From Pseudomonas sp. P5_109 (GTDB lineage Bacteria; Pseudomonadota; Gammaproteobacteria; Pseudomonadales; Pseudomonadaceae), in contig NZ_CP125380.1 of the NCBI RefSeq assembly GCF_034009455.1, positions 5,407,501 through 5,471,500 on the forward strand: 64,000 bases of DNA, given 5' to 3'. This document shows positions 24,387-33,085 of this stretch, one piece after another. Each line of letters opens with the position of its first letter. Positions within the stretch are counted from its first letter, which is position 1. Both the position numbers and the translations under genes were made by a program. Below the pieces are notes generated by a model that was given only the letters and a program-made list of their open reading frames with translations, ran no database searches and was not told the DNA's origin.

Positions 24387-27281
24387 ATGCAAACCGACAC
24401 AACTCGCGAGAACCCGCAGGGCACCTTGCCGCAGGCCGCTGATTCGAATTCGGATCTGTCCGCCACCGCGCCTGGCCAACTGCGCGTGATCAAGCGTAAC
24501 GGCACTGTCGTTCCCTACACCGATGACAAAATCACCGTCGCCATCACCAAAGCGTTTCTCGCAGTTGAAGGCGGCACCGCTGCTGCCTCGTCGCGAATCC
24601 ACGACACTGTTGCCCGCCTGACCGAACAGGTCACCGCGACCTTCAAGCGTCGCATGCCATCGGGCGGCACCATCCACATCGAAGAAATCCAGGACCAGGT
24701 CGAACTGGCCCTGATGCGCGCCGGCGAGCAGAAAGTGGCTCGCGACTACGTGATCTACCGTGACGGTCGTTCGAAAGAACGTGCCGCCCACGCGCCGGCC
24801 GAGGAAGCGGTCAACGCTCACCCGTCGATCCGCATCACCCGTGCCGACGGCACCTTTGCTCCTCTGGACATGGGTCGCCTGAACACCATCGTCACCGAAG
24901 CGTGCGAAGGCCTGGAAGAAGTCGACGGCGACCTGATCCAGCGCGAAACCCTGAAGAACCTGTACGACGGCGTAGCCCTGAACGACGTCAACACCGCCCT
25001 GGTGATGACCGCCCGTACCCTGGTTGAACGCGAGCCGAACTACTCGTTCGTGACCGCGCGCCTGCTGATGGACACCTTGCGTGCCGAAGGCCTGGGCTTC
25101 CTCGAAGTGGCCGAGAGCGCCACTCACCACGAGATGGTCGACCTGTACGCCAAGGCACTGCCGGCCTACATCGCCAAAGGTATCGAGTTCGAACTGCTGA
25201 ACCCAGTGCTGGCCTCCTTCGACCTGGAAAAACTGGGCAAGGCGATCAACCACGAGCGCGACCAGCAATTCACCTACCTGGGCCTGCAGACCCTGTACGA
25301 CCGTTACTTCATCCACAAGGACGGTATCCGCTTCGAACTGCCGCAGATCTTCTTCATGCGCGTGGCCATGGGCCTGGCGATCGAAGAGAAGAACAAAGAA
25401 GATCGCGCGATCGAGTTCTACAACCTGCTGTCGTCCTTCGACTACATGGCTTCGACTCCGACCCTGTTCAACGCCGGTACCCTGCGTCCACAGCTGTCGA
25501 GCTGCTACCTGACCACCGTGCCGGATGACCTGTCGGGCATCTACCACGCGATCCACGACAACGCCATGCTGTCGAAATTTGCTGGCGGCCTGGGCAACGA
25601 CTGGACTCCGGTTCGTGCGCTGGGTTCGTACATCAAGGGCACCAACGGCAAGTCCCAGGGCGTCGTACCGTTCCTGAAAGTAGTGAACGACACCGCCGTT
25701 GCCGTTAACCAGGGTGGCAAGCGCAAAGGCGCTGTCTGTGCCTACCTGGAAACCTGGCACATGGACATCGAAGAGTTCATCGAGCTGCGCAAGAACACCG
25801 GTGATGACCGTCGTCGTACCCACGACATGAACACCGCCAACTGGATCCCTGACCTGTTCATGAAGCGCGTCTTCGATGACGGCAAGTGGACCCTGTTCTC
25901 GCCGTCCGAAGTACCGGACCTGCACGACCTGACCGGCAAGGCCTTCGAAGAGCGCTACGAGTACTACGAAGCCCTGACCGAGTACCCGGGCAAGGTCAAG
26001 CTGTTCAAGACCATCCAGGCCAAAGACCTGTGGCGCAAGATGCTGTCCATGCTGTTCGAAACCGGCCACCCATGGCTGACCTTCAAGGACCCGTGCAACC
26101 TGCGCAGCCCGCAGCAGCACGTGGGCGTGGTCCACAGCTCGAACCTGTGCACCGAGATCACCTTGAACACCAACAAGGACGAGATCGCCGTTTGCAACCT
26201 GGGCTCGATCAACCTGCCGAACCACATCGTCAACGGCAAGCTGGACACCGCCAAGCTGCAACGCACCGTGAACACCGCCGTGCGCATGCTCGACAACGTG
26301 ATCGACATCAACTACTACTCGGTGCCGCAAGCGAAGAACTCCAACTTCAAGCACCGTCCGGTCGGCCTGGGCATCATGGGCTTCCAGGACGCGCTGTACC
26401 TGCAGCACATCCCTTACGGTTCCGACGCTGCCGTCGAGTTCGCCGACAAGTCGATGGAAGCGGTCAGCTACTACGCGATCCAGGCTTCCTGCGACCTGGC
26501 CGATGAGCGTGGCGCCTATGACACCTTCCAGGGTTCGCTGTGGTCCAAGGGCATCCTGCCGCTGGATTCGCAACAGATCCTGATAGAGGCCCGTGGCCAG
26601 AAGTACATCGATGTCGACCTGAACGAATCCCTGGACTGGGCACCGGTTCGCGCCCGTGTACAGAAAGGCATCCGTAACTCGAACATCATGGCCATCGCAC
26701 CGACCGCGACCATCGCCAACATCACCGGCGTCTCGCAGTCGATCGAACCGACCTACCAGAACCTCTATGTGAAATCGAACCTGTCGGGCGAATTCACCGT
26801 GATCAACCCGTACCTGGTTCGCGACCTCAAGGCTCGCGGTCTGTGGGACTCGGTCATGATCAACGACCTGAAGTACTACGACGGTTCGGTGCAGCAGATC
26901 GAGCGCATCCCGCAAGAACTCAAAGAGCTCTACGCGACCGCCTTCGAAGTGGACACCAAGTGGATCGTCGACGCCGCCAGCCGTCGCCAGAAGTGGATCG
27001 ACCAGGCCCAGTCGCTGAACCTGTACATCGCCGGCGCCTCGGGCAAGAAGCTGGACGTGACCTACCGCATGGCCTGGTACCGTGGCCTGAAAACCACTTA
27101 CTACCTCCGTGCCCTGGCCGCGACCAGCACCGAGAAGTCGACCATCAACACCGGCAAGCTGAACGCTGTTTCCAGCGGCGGCAACCACGGTGAAGATTCG
27201 GTCCTGGCAGCACCTGCCGGCCCTGCTCCAGTGCCGAAGGCTTGCGCCATCGACGAACCGGATTGCGAAGCTTGCCAGTAA
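24387..27281 (+). CDS. nrdA: Ribonucleoside-diphosphate reductase class Ia, alpha subunit
   Basis: Catalytic large subunit (964 aa) of aerobic ribonucleotide reductase. The N terminus carries two successive ATP-cone domains (about 30-130 and 145-250), the reason it is 200 residues longer than E. coli NrdA. The barrel has the active-site cysteines in QLSSCYLT, NLCTEI and AVCNLGSINL, the radical-path tyrosines in LKTTYYLRAL and C-terminal redox cysteines in CAIDEPDCEACQ. The ATG at 24387 lies ten bases after GGAG and is preceded by seven C residues; an ATG at 24369 is too close to a ribosome site. NrdR-like boxes suggest NrdR repression. The beta subunit gene nrdB does not follow in this window, which is unusual. 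Confidence 0.96.
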   Translation: MQTDTTRENPQGTLPQAADSNSDLSATAPGQLRVIKRNGTVVPYTDDKITVAITKAFLAVEGGTAAASSRIHDTVARLTEQVTATFKRRMPSGGTIHIEEIQDQVELALMRAGEQKVARDYVIYRDGRSKERAAHAPAEEAVNAHPSIRITRADGTFAPLDMGRLNTIVTEACEGLEEVDGDLIQRETLKNLYDGVALNDVNTALVMTARTLVEREPNYSFVTARLLMDTLRAEGLGFLEVAESATHHEMVDLYAKALPAYIAKGIEFELLNPVLASFDLEKLGKAINHERDQQFTYLGLQTLYDRYFIHKDGIRFELPQIFFMRVAMGLAIEEKNKEDRAIEFYNLLSSFDYMASTPTLFNAGTLRPQLSSCYLTTVPDDLSGIYHAIHDNAMLSKFAGGLGNDWTPVRALGSYIKGTNGKSQGVVPFLKVVNDTAVAVNQGGKRKGAVCAYLETWHMDIEEFIELRKNTGDDRRRTHDMNTANWIPDLFMKRVFDDGKWTLFSPSEVPDLHDLTGKAFEERYEYYEALTEYPGKVKLFKTIQAKDLWRKMLSMLFETGHPWLTFKDPCNLRSPQQHVGVVHSSNLCTEITLNTNKDEIAVCNLGSINLPNHIVNGKLDTAKLQRTVNTAVRMLDNVIDINYYSVPQAKNSNFKHRPVGLGIMGFQDALYLQHIPYGSDAAVEFADKSMEAVSYYAIQASCDLADERGAYDTFQGSLWSKGILPLDSQQILIEARGQKYIDVDLNESLDWAPVRARVQKGIRNSNIMAIAPTATIANITGVSQSIEPTYQNLYVKSNLSGEFTVINPYLVRDLKARGLWDSVMINDLKYYDGSVQQIERIPQELKELYATAFEVDTKWIVDAASRRQKWIDQAQSLNLYIAGASGKKLDVTYRMAWYRGLKTTYYLRALAATSTEKSTINTGKLNAVSSGGNHGEDSVLAAPAGPAPVPKACAIDEPDCEACQ

Positions 27282-27289
27282 GCTGAGCC

Positions 27290-27389
27290 TGTAGGAGCGA
27301 GCTTGCTCGCGATGGTCTTGAGGCCGCCGCGTGTTTTCAGACAACACGCGTTATCGTTGACGACCATCGCGAGCAAGCTCGCTCCTACA
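27290..27389. repeat. REPIN between nrdA and flgE
   Basis: Arms TGTAGGAGCGAGCTTGCTCG and inverse, perfect over about 25 bases; the spacer has its own inverted repeat (CGCGTGTT / AACACGCG). Confidence 0.92.
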
Positions 27390-27408
27390 CCTACAGGTTT
27401 CACGAGCA

Positions 27409-27438
27409 CAAAAAAGCCCCTCTCTCGAGGGGCTTTTT
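27409..27438. terminator. Bidirectional terminator between nrdA and flgE
   Basis: AAAAAAGCCCCT-CTCTCG-AGGGGCTTTTTT, with T tracts on both strands, ends nrdA on the plus strand and flgBCDE on the minus strand. Confidence 0.93.
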
Positions 27439-27457
27439 TGTGCAGCACTTTCCAGCA

Positions 27458-28789
27458 TCAAGCCATCTGGATGATGGTCTGCATGATGGTGCTCTGGGTG
27501 GAGATGGTCTTGGCGTTCGCCTGGTAGTTGCTCTGCGCCTTGATCAGGTCGACCAGTTCGTTGGTCAGGTTGACGTTGGACTCTTCCAGGGAGTTGGAAA
27601 CGATCGAACCCAGGGTGCCAGTCTGCGGCGCATCGTAGCCCGGGATGCCCGATGTGTAGGTCTCTTTCCAACTGGTGCCGCCTACCGGCTGCAGGCCTTG
27701 CTCGTTGGTGAAGCTGGCCAGGGAGATCTGGCCGATGGGCTTGGTCTGGTTGTTGCTGAAGTTGGCCAGCAACACACCGCTGCCGTCGATGGTCAGGTTG
27801 GTGATCTGGCCAGTGGCATAACCGTTCTGCGATGGAATCGAACGCGCGGTGTCGGCGTTGAACTGGGTGGTGCTGGCCATGGCGATGGTCACGCCAGCCG
27901 GGTCGGCTGACGCGCCGTTGGCCGTCCAGACGCCATTGGTGACACTGCCTGGGGTCCAGTTGGTGATCTTCAGGTCACTGCTGATCACCGAAGTCGGTGG
28001 TGTGGTCGGCGGCGTCACCGGTGTGCTGACCGAAGTCAGTTTGCCGGCGGAATCGAACGTCATGGTCGAAGGAACCGGAGCGGTAACGGTTGGATCACTG
28101 CCATCGGGGTTGCGACCATCGATCAGCGTGTAGGTGTCCCAAGTATTCGGACCAGTCTTGACCATGTATTGATCCATGGGGTGCTGGTTACCCTGAGTAT
28201 CGAAGACCGGGGTGCTGAACGACTTGGTAAAGGTCTCGGTCTTGGACGGATCGAACTTGTTCGCCGCAACTGTCTGGTCGATCACCGGCGCCGTGGAGTT
28301 CAGGTTGATGATCGATGACACGCTGCTGGTGGACTTCGGCGCCAGGTTGGAGGTGTCGATCCGCAGGTCGGTCAGCACGCCGTTGACGATCTTGCCGTTG
28401 GCATCTACACCGTAGCCTTGCAGGCGGGCAGTGCCGTCGCTGTTGGTGACGTAGCCGTCCTTGTCGGTCTTGAACGTACCGGCACGGGTGTAGGTCAGCG
28501 AACCGTTGTTGCTCATGACGAAGAAGCCGCTACCCTGGATACCCATGTCGAGCACGTTGCCGGTGTTGCTCACGTCACCCTGGGTGAACTGCTGGGAAAC
28601 GTTGGCCAGGCGCACGCCGTTGCCGACGGTCTTGCTGCCGGTGCCCAGGCGGGTCGCCGAGTACACGTCTTCGAATTCTGCACGGGACGATTTGAAACCG
28701 GTGGTCGCGACGTTGGCGATGTTGTTGCCGGTAACGTCCAGTTGTTTGTTGGCTGCAAAGAGACCGCTAAGGCCGATATTGAAAGACAT
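27458..28789 (-). CDS. flgE: Flagellar hook protein FlgE
   Basis: Hook subunit of 443 aa, exported by the flagellar type III system without a cleaved signal. The N terminus (MSFNIGLSGLFAANKQLDVT with GNNIANVATTGFK) and the C-terminal coiled segment (LVDLIKAQSNYQANAKTIST) are the rod/hook/FlgE signatures. The middle is repetitive Thr/Pro/Ser-rich surface domain (PTTPPTSV), variable between strains. AAGGAG upstream lies six bases from the ATG at 28789; an ATG one codon earlier is too close. Last gene of flgBCDE; a terminator follows, and flgF and later rod genes are not in the window. Confidence 0.95.
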   Translation of the reverse strand: MSFNIGLSGLFAANKQLDVTGNNIANVATTGFKSSRAEFEDVYSATRLGTGSKTVGNGVRLANVSQQFTQGDVSNTGNVLDMGIQGSGFFVMSNNGSLTYTRAGTFKTDKDGYVTNSDGTARLQGYGVDANGKIVNGVLTDLRIDTSNLAPKSTSSVSSIINLNSTAPVIDQTVAANKFDPSKTETFTKSFSTPVFDTQGNQHPMDQYMVKTGPNTWDTYTLIDGRNPDGSDPTVTAPVPSTMTFDSAGKLTSVSTPVTPPTTPPTSVISSDLKITNWTPGSVTNGVWTANGASADPAGVTIAMASTTQFNADTARSIPSQNGYATGQITNLTIDGSGVLLANFSNNQTKPIGQISLASFTNEQGLQPVGGTSWKETYTSGIPGYDAPQTGTLGSIVSNSLEESNVNLTNELVDLIKAQSNYQANAKTISTQSTIMQTIIQMA

Positions 28790-28820
28790 CATCCACTCCT
28801 TTATGCCGGGTTAGTCGGCT

Positions 28821-29543
28821 TTACATACCAATGGTTTGTACTTTGGACAGGGCAACGCTGCCCAGCCCGGCCAGATTGAGCATCAACTCACCGCCGGTCT
28901 GGCTGATGGTCACGCTGTTGACGGTCGCGGGCAGGTTGGTGATCAACGCGACGGACTTGCCATCGATCGTGCTCGTGGCGCCGAAGGTGTAGGTACCGGC
29001 AGGTACCGTCTCACCCGCATCGTTCTTGCCGTCCCAGATGAAGCTGGCGTTGCCGGCCTTCTGCGAACCGAGGTCGATGGTGCGCACGGTCTTGCCGGTC
29101 GAGTCGGTGATCTTCAAGGTGGCGGACGCCACCGAAGACGGAACCACCACCGTGCCGCTGAGGCTCTTGGTGGTATCGACCACGGCCTTGTCGCCCGGCG
29201 CGATGACCGAACGGCCCACCAGCGACGACGCCTGCAAGGCCTGGGACGAGTTGTAGTTGCTGGCCAGGCCGCTCACGGTATCGTTGAGCGTGGTGATGCC
29301 TTCCAGGCTGCTGAACTGCGCCAACTGGGCCACGAACGCGCCGTTGTCCTGGGGCTCCAGCGGGTTCTGGTTTTTCAGCTGGGTCACCAGCAATTGCAGG
29401 AACGCATCCTTGCCCAGCGCCTTGTTGCCCGAAGCGCTACCGGCTGCCGACGCGAGGCCGTCAGTCGTGGTGTTGGTCTTGATCGAGGAGTTGGCCAGGA
29501 TGTCGTTGAGGCTCAAACCGCTGGTGGAATCGCTAACACTCAT
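28821..29543 (-). CDS. flgD: Hook-capping scaffold protein FlgD
   Basis: Protein of 240 aa that caps the growing hook so FlgE can polymerise; it is removed later. The conserved N-terminal region is KDAFLQLLVTQLKNQNPLEP (about 45-64) followed by FVAQLAQFSSLEGI. The C-terminal half has the FlgD Ig-like domain (WDGKNDAGETVPAGTYTF). It lies 15 bases after flgC and 31 bases before flgE in one operon. Confidence 0.95.
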   Translation of the reverse strand: MSVSDSTSGLSLNDILANSSIKTNTTTDGLASAAGSASGNKALGKDAFLQLLVTQLKNQNPLEPQDNGAFVAQLAQFSSLEGITTLNDTVSGLASNYNSSQALQASSLVGRSVIAPGDKAVVDTTKSLSGTVVVPSSVASATLKITDSTGKTVRTIDLGSQKAGNASFIWDGKNDAGETVPAGTYTFGATSTIDGKSVALITNLPATVNSVTISQTGGELMLNLAGLGSVALSKVQTIGM

Positions 29544-29558
29544 GTGAGTCGCCCCTTA

Positions 29559-30002
29559 TCACTGACCGAGGGTCAGGACCTTCTGCATCATGGTTTTGGC
29601 GGTGTTCATCATTTCGGCGTTGGTCTGGAAGGAACGGCTCGCGGAAATCATGTCGGCCATTTCTTCAACCACGTTGACGTTCGGGTAGTAGACGTAGCCC
29701 TTGGCATCGGCTGCCGGATGATTCGGCTCGTAGCGTGCCTCGAGGTTGCTCTGGTCTTCGACCACGCCCAGTACCTGCACGCCTTGGCCGGCGGCATCCT
29801 GGCTCTGGAACAGCGAGTCGCTGCCGCCGCTCTGGCCGCCCTGGAACATGGTGGCGAATACCGGGTGACGCGCGCGGTAGGTCTGGTCGATGCTCGACGA
29901 AACCGTCTCGGCGTTGGCGATGTTCGAAGCGACGGTGTTCAAACGCGTGGTCTGCGCACTCATGCCGCTACCGGCAATGTTGAAAACACTGGATAGAGAC
30001 AT
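29559..30002 (-). CDS. flgC: Flagellar basal-body rod protein FlgC
   Basis: Proximal rod subunit of 147 aa. The N-terminal rod signature is SAQTTRLNTVASNIANAETV and the C-terminal one VEEMADMISASRSFQTNAEM. The start follows the flgB stop by three bases, so translation is coupled. Length is normal for the family. Confidence 0.96.
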   Translation of the reverse strand: MSLSSVFNIAGSGMSAQTTRLNTVASNIANAETVSSSIDQTYRARHPVFATMFQGGQSGGSDSLFQSQDAAGQGVQVLGVVEDQSNLEARYEPNHPAADAKGYVYYPNVNVVEEMADMISASRSFQTNAEMMNTAKTMMQKVLTLGQ

Positions 30003-30005
30003 GGC

Positions 30006-30413
30006 TTACTCTCCGCGCAGGGCTGATACCAGCCCTTTGAATTTGCTGTTGAGCAGGGTGAAGCTGGCCTGGAAGCCGATCGCGTTCTCCGCGTAGTTCG
30101 ACTGCTCCAGCTGAGCGTCCACGGTGTTCTGGTCGATCGACGGTTGCATTGGCGTGCGATACAGCAACGACTCGTCGCCATTGCCCAGGCCTTCAGCTTC
30201 GATATGACGGCTGTTGGTCATGTTCAAGGCGAAAGTGCCGCTCTTGGTTTTCTCGTTCTGCTCGGCGAGCACTTTCGAAAAGTCCAGATCCCGAGCCTTG
30301 TAGTTCGGGGTATCGGCGTTGGCGATGTTGTTGGCCAGGACTTCGGCACGCTGGGCGCGGAAGCCCAGGGCTTGTTCGTGGATACCGAGCGCTTTATCGA
30401 AGCTGATGCTCAT
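30006..30413 (-). CDS. flgB: Flagellar basal-body rod protein FlgB
   Basis: Proximal rod subunit of 135 aa, first gene of flgBCDE. It has the rod motif RAEVLANNIANADTPNYKAR (about 20-39) and the C-terminal helix NYAENAIGFQASFTLLNSKF. A sigma-54 promoter lies 45 bases upstream, which fits FleQ/FleR-dependent class III flagellar expression in pseudomonads. Confidence 0.96.
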   Translation of the reverse strand: MSISFDKALGIHEQALGFRAQRAEVLANNIANADTPNYKARDLDFSKVLAEQNEKTKSGTFALNMTNSRHIEAEGLGNGDESLLYRTPMQPSIDQNTVDAQLEQSNYAENAIGFQASFTLLNSKFKGLVSALRGE

Positions 30414-30457
30414 GTCGGGAAACCTTCGGGTGACCTGATTTTTCGTAGGATCAACTT

Positions 30458-30473
30458 AGCAAGCCCCATGCCA
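30458..30473 (-). promoter_or_regulatory. Sigma-54 promoter of flgBCDE
   Basis: On the minus strand TGGCAT-GGGGC-TTGCT matches TGGCAC-N5-TTGCW with one mismatch. The predicted transcription start is about 30 bases before the flgB ATG. Confidence 0.8.
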
Positions 30474-30477
30474 ATTC

Positions 30478-30502
30478 AAAAAAGCCCGGAAACCGGGGCT
30501 TT
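30478..30502 (-). terminator. Probable terminator insulating flgB from upstream transcription
   Basis: On the minus strand AGCCCCGG-TTT-CCGGGCT followed by TTTTT, one bulged base in the stem. It is just upstream of the flgB promoter and could stop transcription from cheR and the insertion sequence. Confidence 0.65.
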
Positions 30503-30604
30503 GCCGGCCATGGCAACGCGGCAATGCCAGAAAAGCGGCAACGGTTTTCCGCCGCCTGCCGCTTTTCTGCCGCTTGGTACGATCAAAAGAACACCGTGTC
30601 ACCT

Positions 30605-30693
30605 TGTAGGAGCCGGCTTGCTGGCGATGAACGATGACACAGTCTGCCTGGATGACCGCGGCGCCTGGATCGCCAGCAAGCCGGCTCCTACAA
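30605..30693. repeat. REPIN between flgB and the insertion sequence
   Basis: Arms TGTAGGAGCCGGCTTGCTGG and inverse CCAGCAAGCCGGCTCCTACA, spacer about 40 bases. Confidence 0.9.
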
Positions 30694-30738
30694 GGGCACG
30701 CGGTGTAAGTTGGAAATTATCGGCCACAAAAAAAGGAG

Positions 30739-30749
30739 CCCCAAAGGGC
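30739..30749. repeat. Target-site duplication, left copy
   Basis: CCCCAAAGGGC, repeated exactly at 32176-32186 directly after the insertion sequence. It includes the loop and part of the stem of the original cheR terminator. Confidence 0.92.
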
Positions 30750-32175
30750 TAATGCCAGTCAGTTAAGCTGACTGGCATTTTTATTTTTGATCGGATACTT
30801 CGGGGATTTGAGCCTGATGGCCCGGGGGTAAATGCGCTCCGCCCGTCGATGAGGCAGTACATACTGCGGGGCTGAGGCATGCAGCTCGGCCAGGTACTTG
30901 GGGATGTTCCCGGAGCGGTCGGCCGAGACGCTGTTGATAAACCCGAGGATCGCCCAGGTGCAGGCGGTAAAACTCATTTCACATGGGTAAATGCCGGGGC
31001 AGTGGCGACTCATTTCCACCATTTGATAGCGCAACAAGTTGTAGCCCAACAACACTCCCCATAATTCCTGCTCGATCATCTCGGGCGTTTTGCTGCGCAA
31101 CGTATAGCTGCTGTTGAGCAGCGTCTGTTTCATTTCCCGAAAGCCTAATTCGATCTCCCATCGCTGACTGTACAGATCAACGATTTCGTCGGACGGGAAG
31201 CGCAGCGGGTCGGCCATTGAGGTCAGGATCTGACATACCTTGCCTTTGACGGTTTTGCTCAGGAGTCGCGCGGTCAGACGCTCCGGCAGCCCCGGCCATT
31301 GCTTGCGAGCCTGCGGCGAAGTGCTTAACGAAACCACCGCATCCTGGCGACCCAGACGCTGAACCACTTCGTACTGCGCACCTTTGCGCAATGGCATCAG
31401 CCAATGGCGCTCGGAGCCGGCCTGCTGCCACTGGTGCAGCAAACCCAAGGAATAAAAGCCGCGATCGAACAGCGTCAACGAGTGATCGGGCGTGGTTTCG
31501 ATCAGTTGTTCTGCCAGCTTCATTTCGTTGCTGCGATAGCCGTCAAACGCGCTGCCGATCAGCAAGTGACTGGTCAACTCCATTTGGCAGACCATGCGCA
31601 CCTGAGGGAAACCAGTGTCGCCATGCTGGTTACTGGCCGAGTCGTAATGCGCACGGTTTTCGGGGGTATCGGGTGTTCGCCAGACGACACCGTCGACGCC
31701 CAGTAAGCGCAAACCGGCCCAAGTTGGATGAGCGGCTGCTTCATGCCAACTTTTCTGAGTCAGATCGAAGACCTGTCGTACAGCTTCGCTGCCTAATCGC
31801 TGACGGGCCTGGACTACGGCGCTGGGCGCTACCAGCGGACGCTGTCCCGGCAGCATGATGTTCATGCGGCTGACCACATCCCAGGCCGACATACGTCGAA
31901 AGAACGCCATGGAGATCACGCACCAAAGCATCATTTCCAGCGGCAAACGCCGCTTGCGCAGGGTAGCTACACCGGCCTGCTCAAGTGCCTGTTCGACCAA
32001 AGAAGGGTCGAGTAAGGAATCCAATCCCTCGATGGTGTTGGGAGTGGAGGCGATGTTGTGGGTCAGTTCCAGTGCCCGAGCGAGACGCATAAAAAAATCC
32101 GATGCCAGTACAGGCATCGGATTTTGATTTCTTGCGGCCAAAGGTCAAGCGAGAAGGCTTAACTGATCGGCATTA
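30750..32175 (-). mobile_element. IS4-family insertion sequence, 1426 bp, complete
   Basis: Left end TAATGCCAGTCAGTTAAGC and right end (inverted) TAATGCCGATCAGTTAAGC agree at 17 of 19 positions. An 11-base target duplication flanks the element. The ends and the 1426-bp length are like those of E. coli IS4. It carries one intact transposase whose stop codon lies inside the left terminal repeat. It interrupts the rho-independent terminator hairpin of cheR. Confidence 0.95.
30759..32117 (-). CDS. IS4-family transposase
   Basis: DDE transposase of 452 aa. The IS4 N-terminal domain is followed by the RNase H-like core: first Asp in LLGVDGVVW, second in TLFDRGFYS, and Glu in the YREK signature [16 protein letters not shown], in which Y, R, E and K are correctly spaced. 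All catalytic residues are present and the frame is intact, so the element may be active. Start ATG at 32117 ([14 protein letters not shown]) is preferred to the ATG at 32141. Confidence 0.93.
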   Translation of the reverse strand: MPVLASDFFMRLARALELTHNIASTPNTIEGLDSLLDPSLVEQALEQAGVATLRKRRLPLEMMLWCVISMAFFRRMSAWDVVSRMNIMLPGQRPLVAPSAVVQARQRLGSEAVRQVFDLTQKSWHEAAAHPTWAGLRLLGVDGVVWRTPDTPENRAHYDSASNQHGDTGFPQVRMVCQMELTSHLLIGSAFDGYRSNEMKLAEQLIETTPDHSLTLFDRGFYSLGLLHQWQQAGSERHWLMPLRKGAQYEVVQRLGRQDAVVSLSTSPQARKQWPGLPERLTARLLSKTVKGKVCQILTSMADPLRFPSDEIVDLYSQRWEIELGFREMKQTLLNSSYTLRSKTPEMIEQELWGVLLGYNLLRYQMVEMSRHCPGIYPCEMSFTACTWAILGFINSVSADRSGNIPKYLAELHASAPQYVLPHRRAERIYPRAIRLKSPKYPIKNKNASQLN

Positions 32176-32186
32176 CCCCAAAGGGC
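32176..32186. repeat. Target-site duplication, right copy
   Basis: CCCCAAAGGGC, identical to 30739-30749. Confidence 0.92.
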
Positions 32187-32212
32187 TCCCGTTTTTTGAC
32201 AACACCAACAAA

Positions 32213-33040
32213 TCACTTCGCCTGGTAAATGATCCCCGGGCTGCACTGGACCATCTGGTAATGATCCGGCAAACCGTTCAGCGCTTCGGAAGCACCGAGG
32301 AACAGGTAACCGCCCGGCTTCAACGTACTGTGGATGCGCAACAGGATGTCCTTCTTCACCTCGGCGGAGAAGTAGATCAATACGTTGCGGCAGAACACGA
32401 TGTCGAACTTGCCCAGGGCTGCGTAGCTGTCCAGCAGGTTGAACGAGCGGAACTCCACCCGGCTCTTGATCGGCGCCTTGATCGCCCAGCGTCCCGGTCC
32501 TTTCGGATCGAAATAACGCTGCAGGCGCTCGGGCGACAGGCCGCGGCCGATGGCCAGGCTGTCGTACTCGCCGGTCTTGCAGTTGTTCAGCATGGTGCCG
32601 GACAGATCGGTGGCAACGATCTGCACGCCCATCCTCAACTGCCCCATGTTGACCCGCTCGAACTCGTCGATGGACATCGACAGCGAATACGGTTCCTGGC
32701 CCGACGAGCATGCCGCCGACCAGATGCGCAGGCGCTGGCCGGGACTGGCCTTGATCGCTTCGGGCAGTACCTTGTTCTTCAAGACTTCAAACGGGTAGGT
32801 ATCACGAAACCACAGGGTTTCGTTGGTGGTCATGGCATCCACCACCTGCTCGCGCAAACCGCTGCGCGGCTGGGTCTGCATGCGCTGAACCAGCTCACCC
32901 AAAGACTTGATGCCTTGCTGTTCCATCAGTTTGTTGAGACGGCTGGAGACCAGGTATTGCTTGTTTTCACCGAGCAAAATGCCACAGGCTTTTTCCAGGA
33001 ATACCCGGAACTGTTCGAAATCCAAATTACCCGTAGACAA
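32213..33040 (-). CDS. cheR: Chemotaxis protein methyltransferase CheR
   Basis: SAM-dependent enzyme of 275 aa that methylates glutamates of chemoreceptors. The N-terminal helical domain (about 1-75) precedes the Rossmann domain with NETLWFRD, SAM motif RIWSAACSSGQEPYS, VATDLS and the late FDIVFCRNVLIYF. It starts with a rare TTG at 33040, preceded by GAGGCGG, giving STGNLDFEQFRVF, the family start. It follows cheV by 45 bases in the same direction. Its downstream terminator is split by the insertion sequence, so its 3' end may now be inside the element. Confidence 0.94.
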   Translation of the reverse strand: MSTGNLDFEQFRVFLEKACGILLGENKQYLVSSRLNKLMEQQGIKSLGELVQRMQTQPRSGLREQVVDAMTTNETLWFRDTYPFEVLKNKVLPEAIKASPGQRLRIWSAACSSGQEPYSLSMSIDEFERVNMGQLRMGVQIVATDLSGTMLNNCKTGEYDSLAIGRGLSPERLQRYFDPKGPGRWAIKAPIKSRVEFRSFNLLDSYAALGKFDIVFCRNVLIYFSAEVKKDILLRIHSTLKPGGYLFLGASEALNGLPDHYQMVQCSPGIIYQAK

Positions 33041-33085
33041 TGATGCCGCCTCTTAAATCGTGTTGACTGCCAGGGGCGCGGGCCC

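Noticed and set aside
24219..27347. Open frame of more than 1000 codons on the minus strand
   Set aside because: It is the antisense shadow of nrdA. High GC and biased third positions keep the opposite strand open; the product has no recognisable domain.
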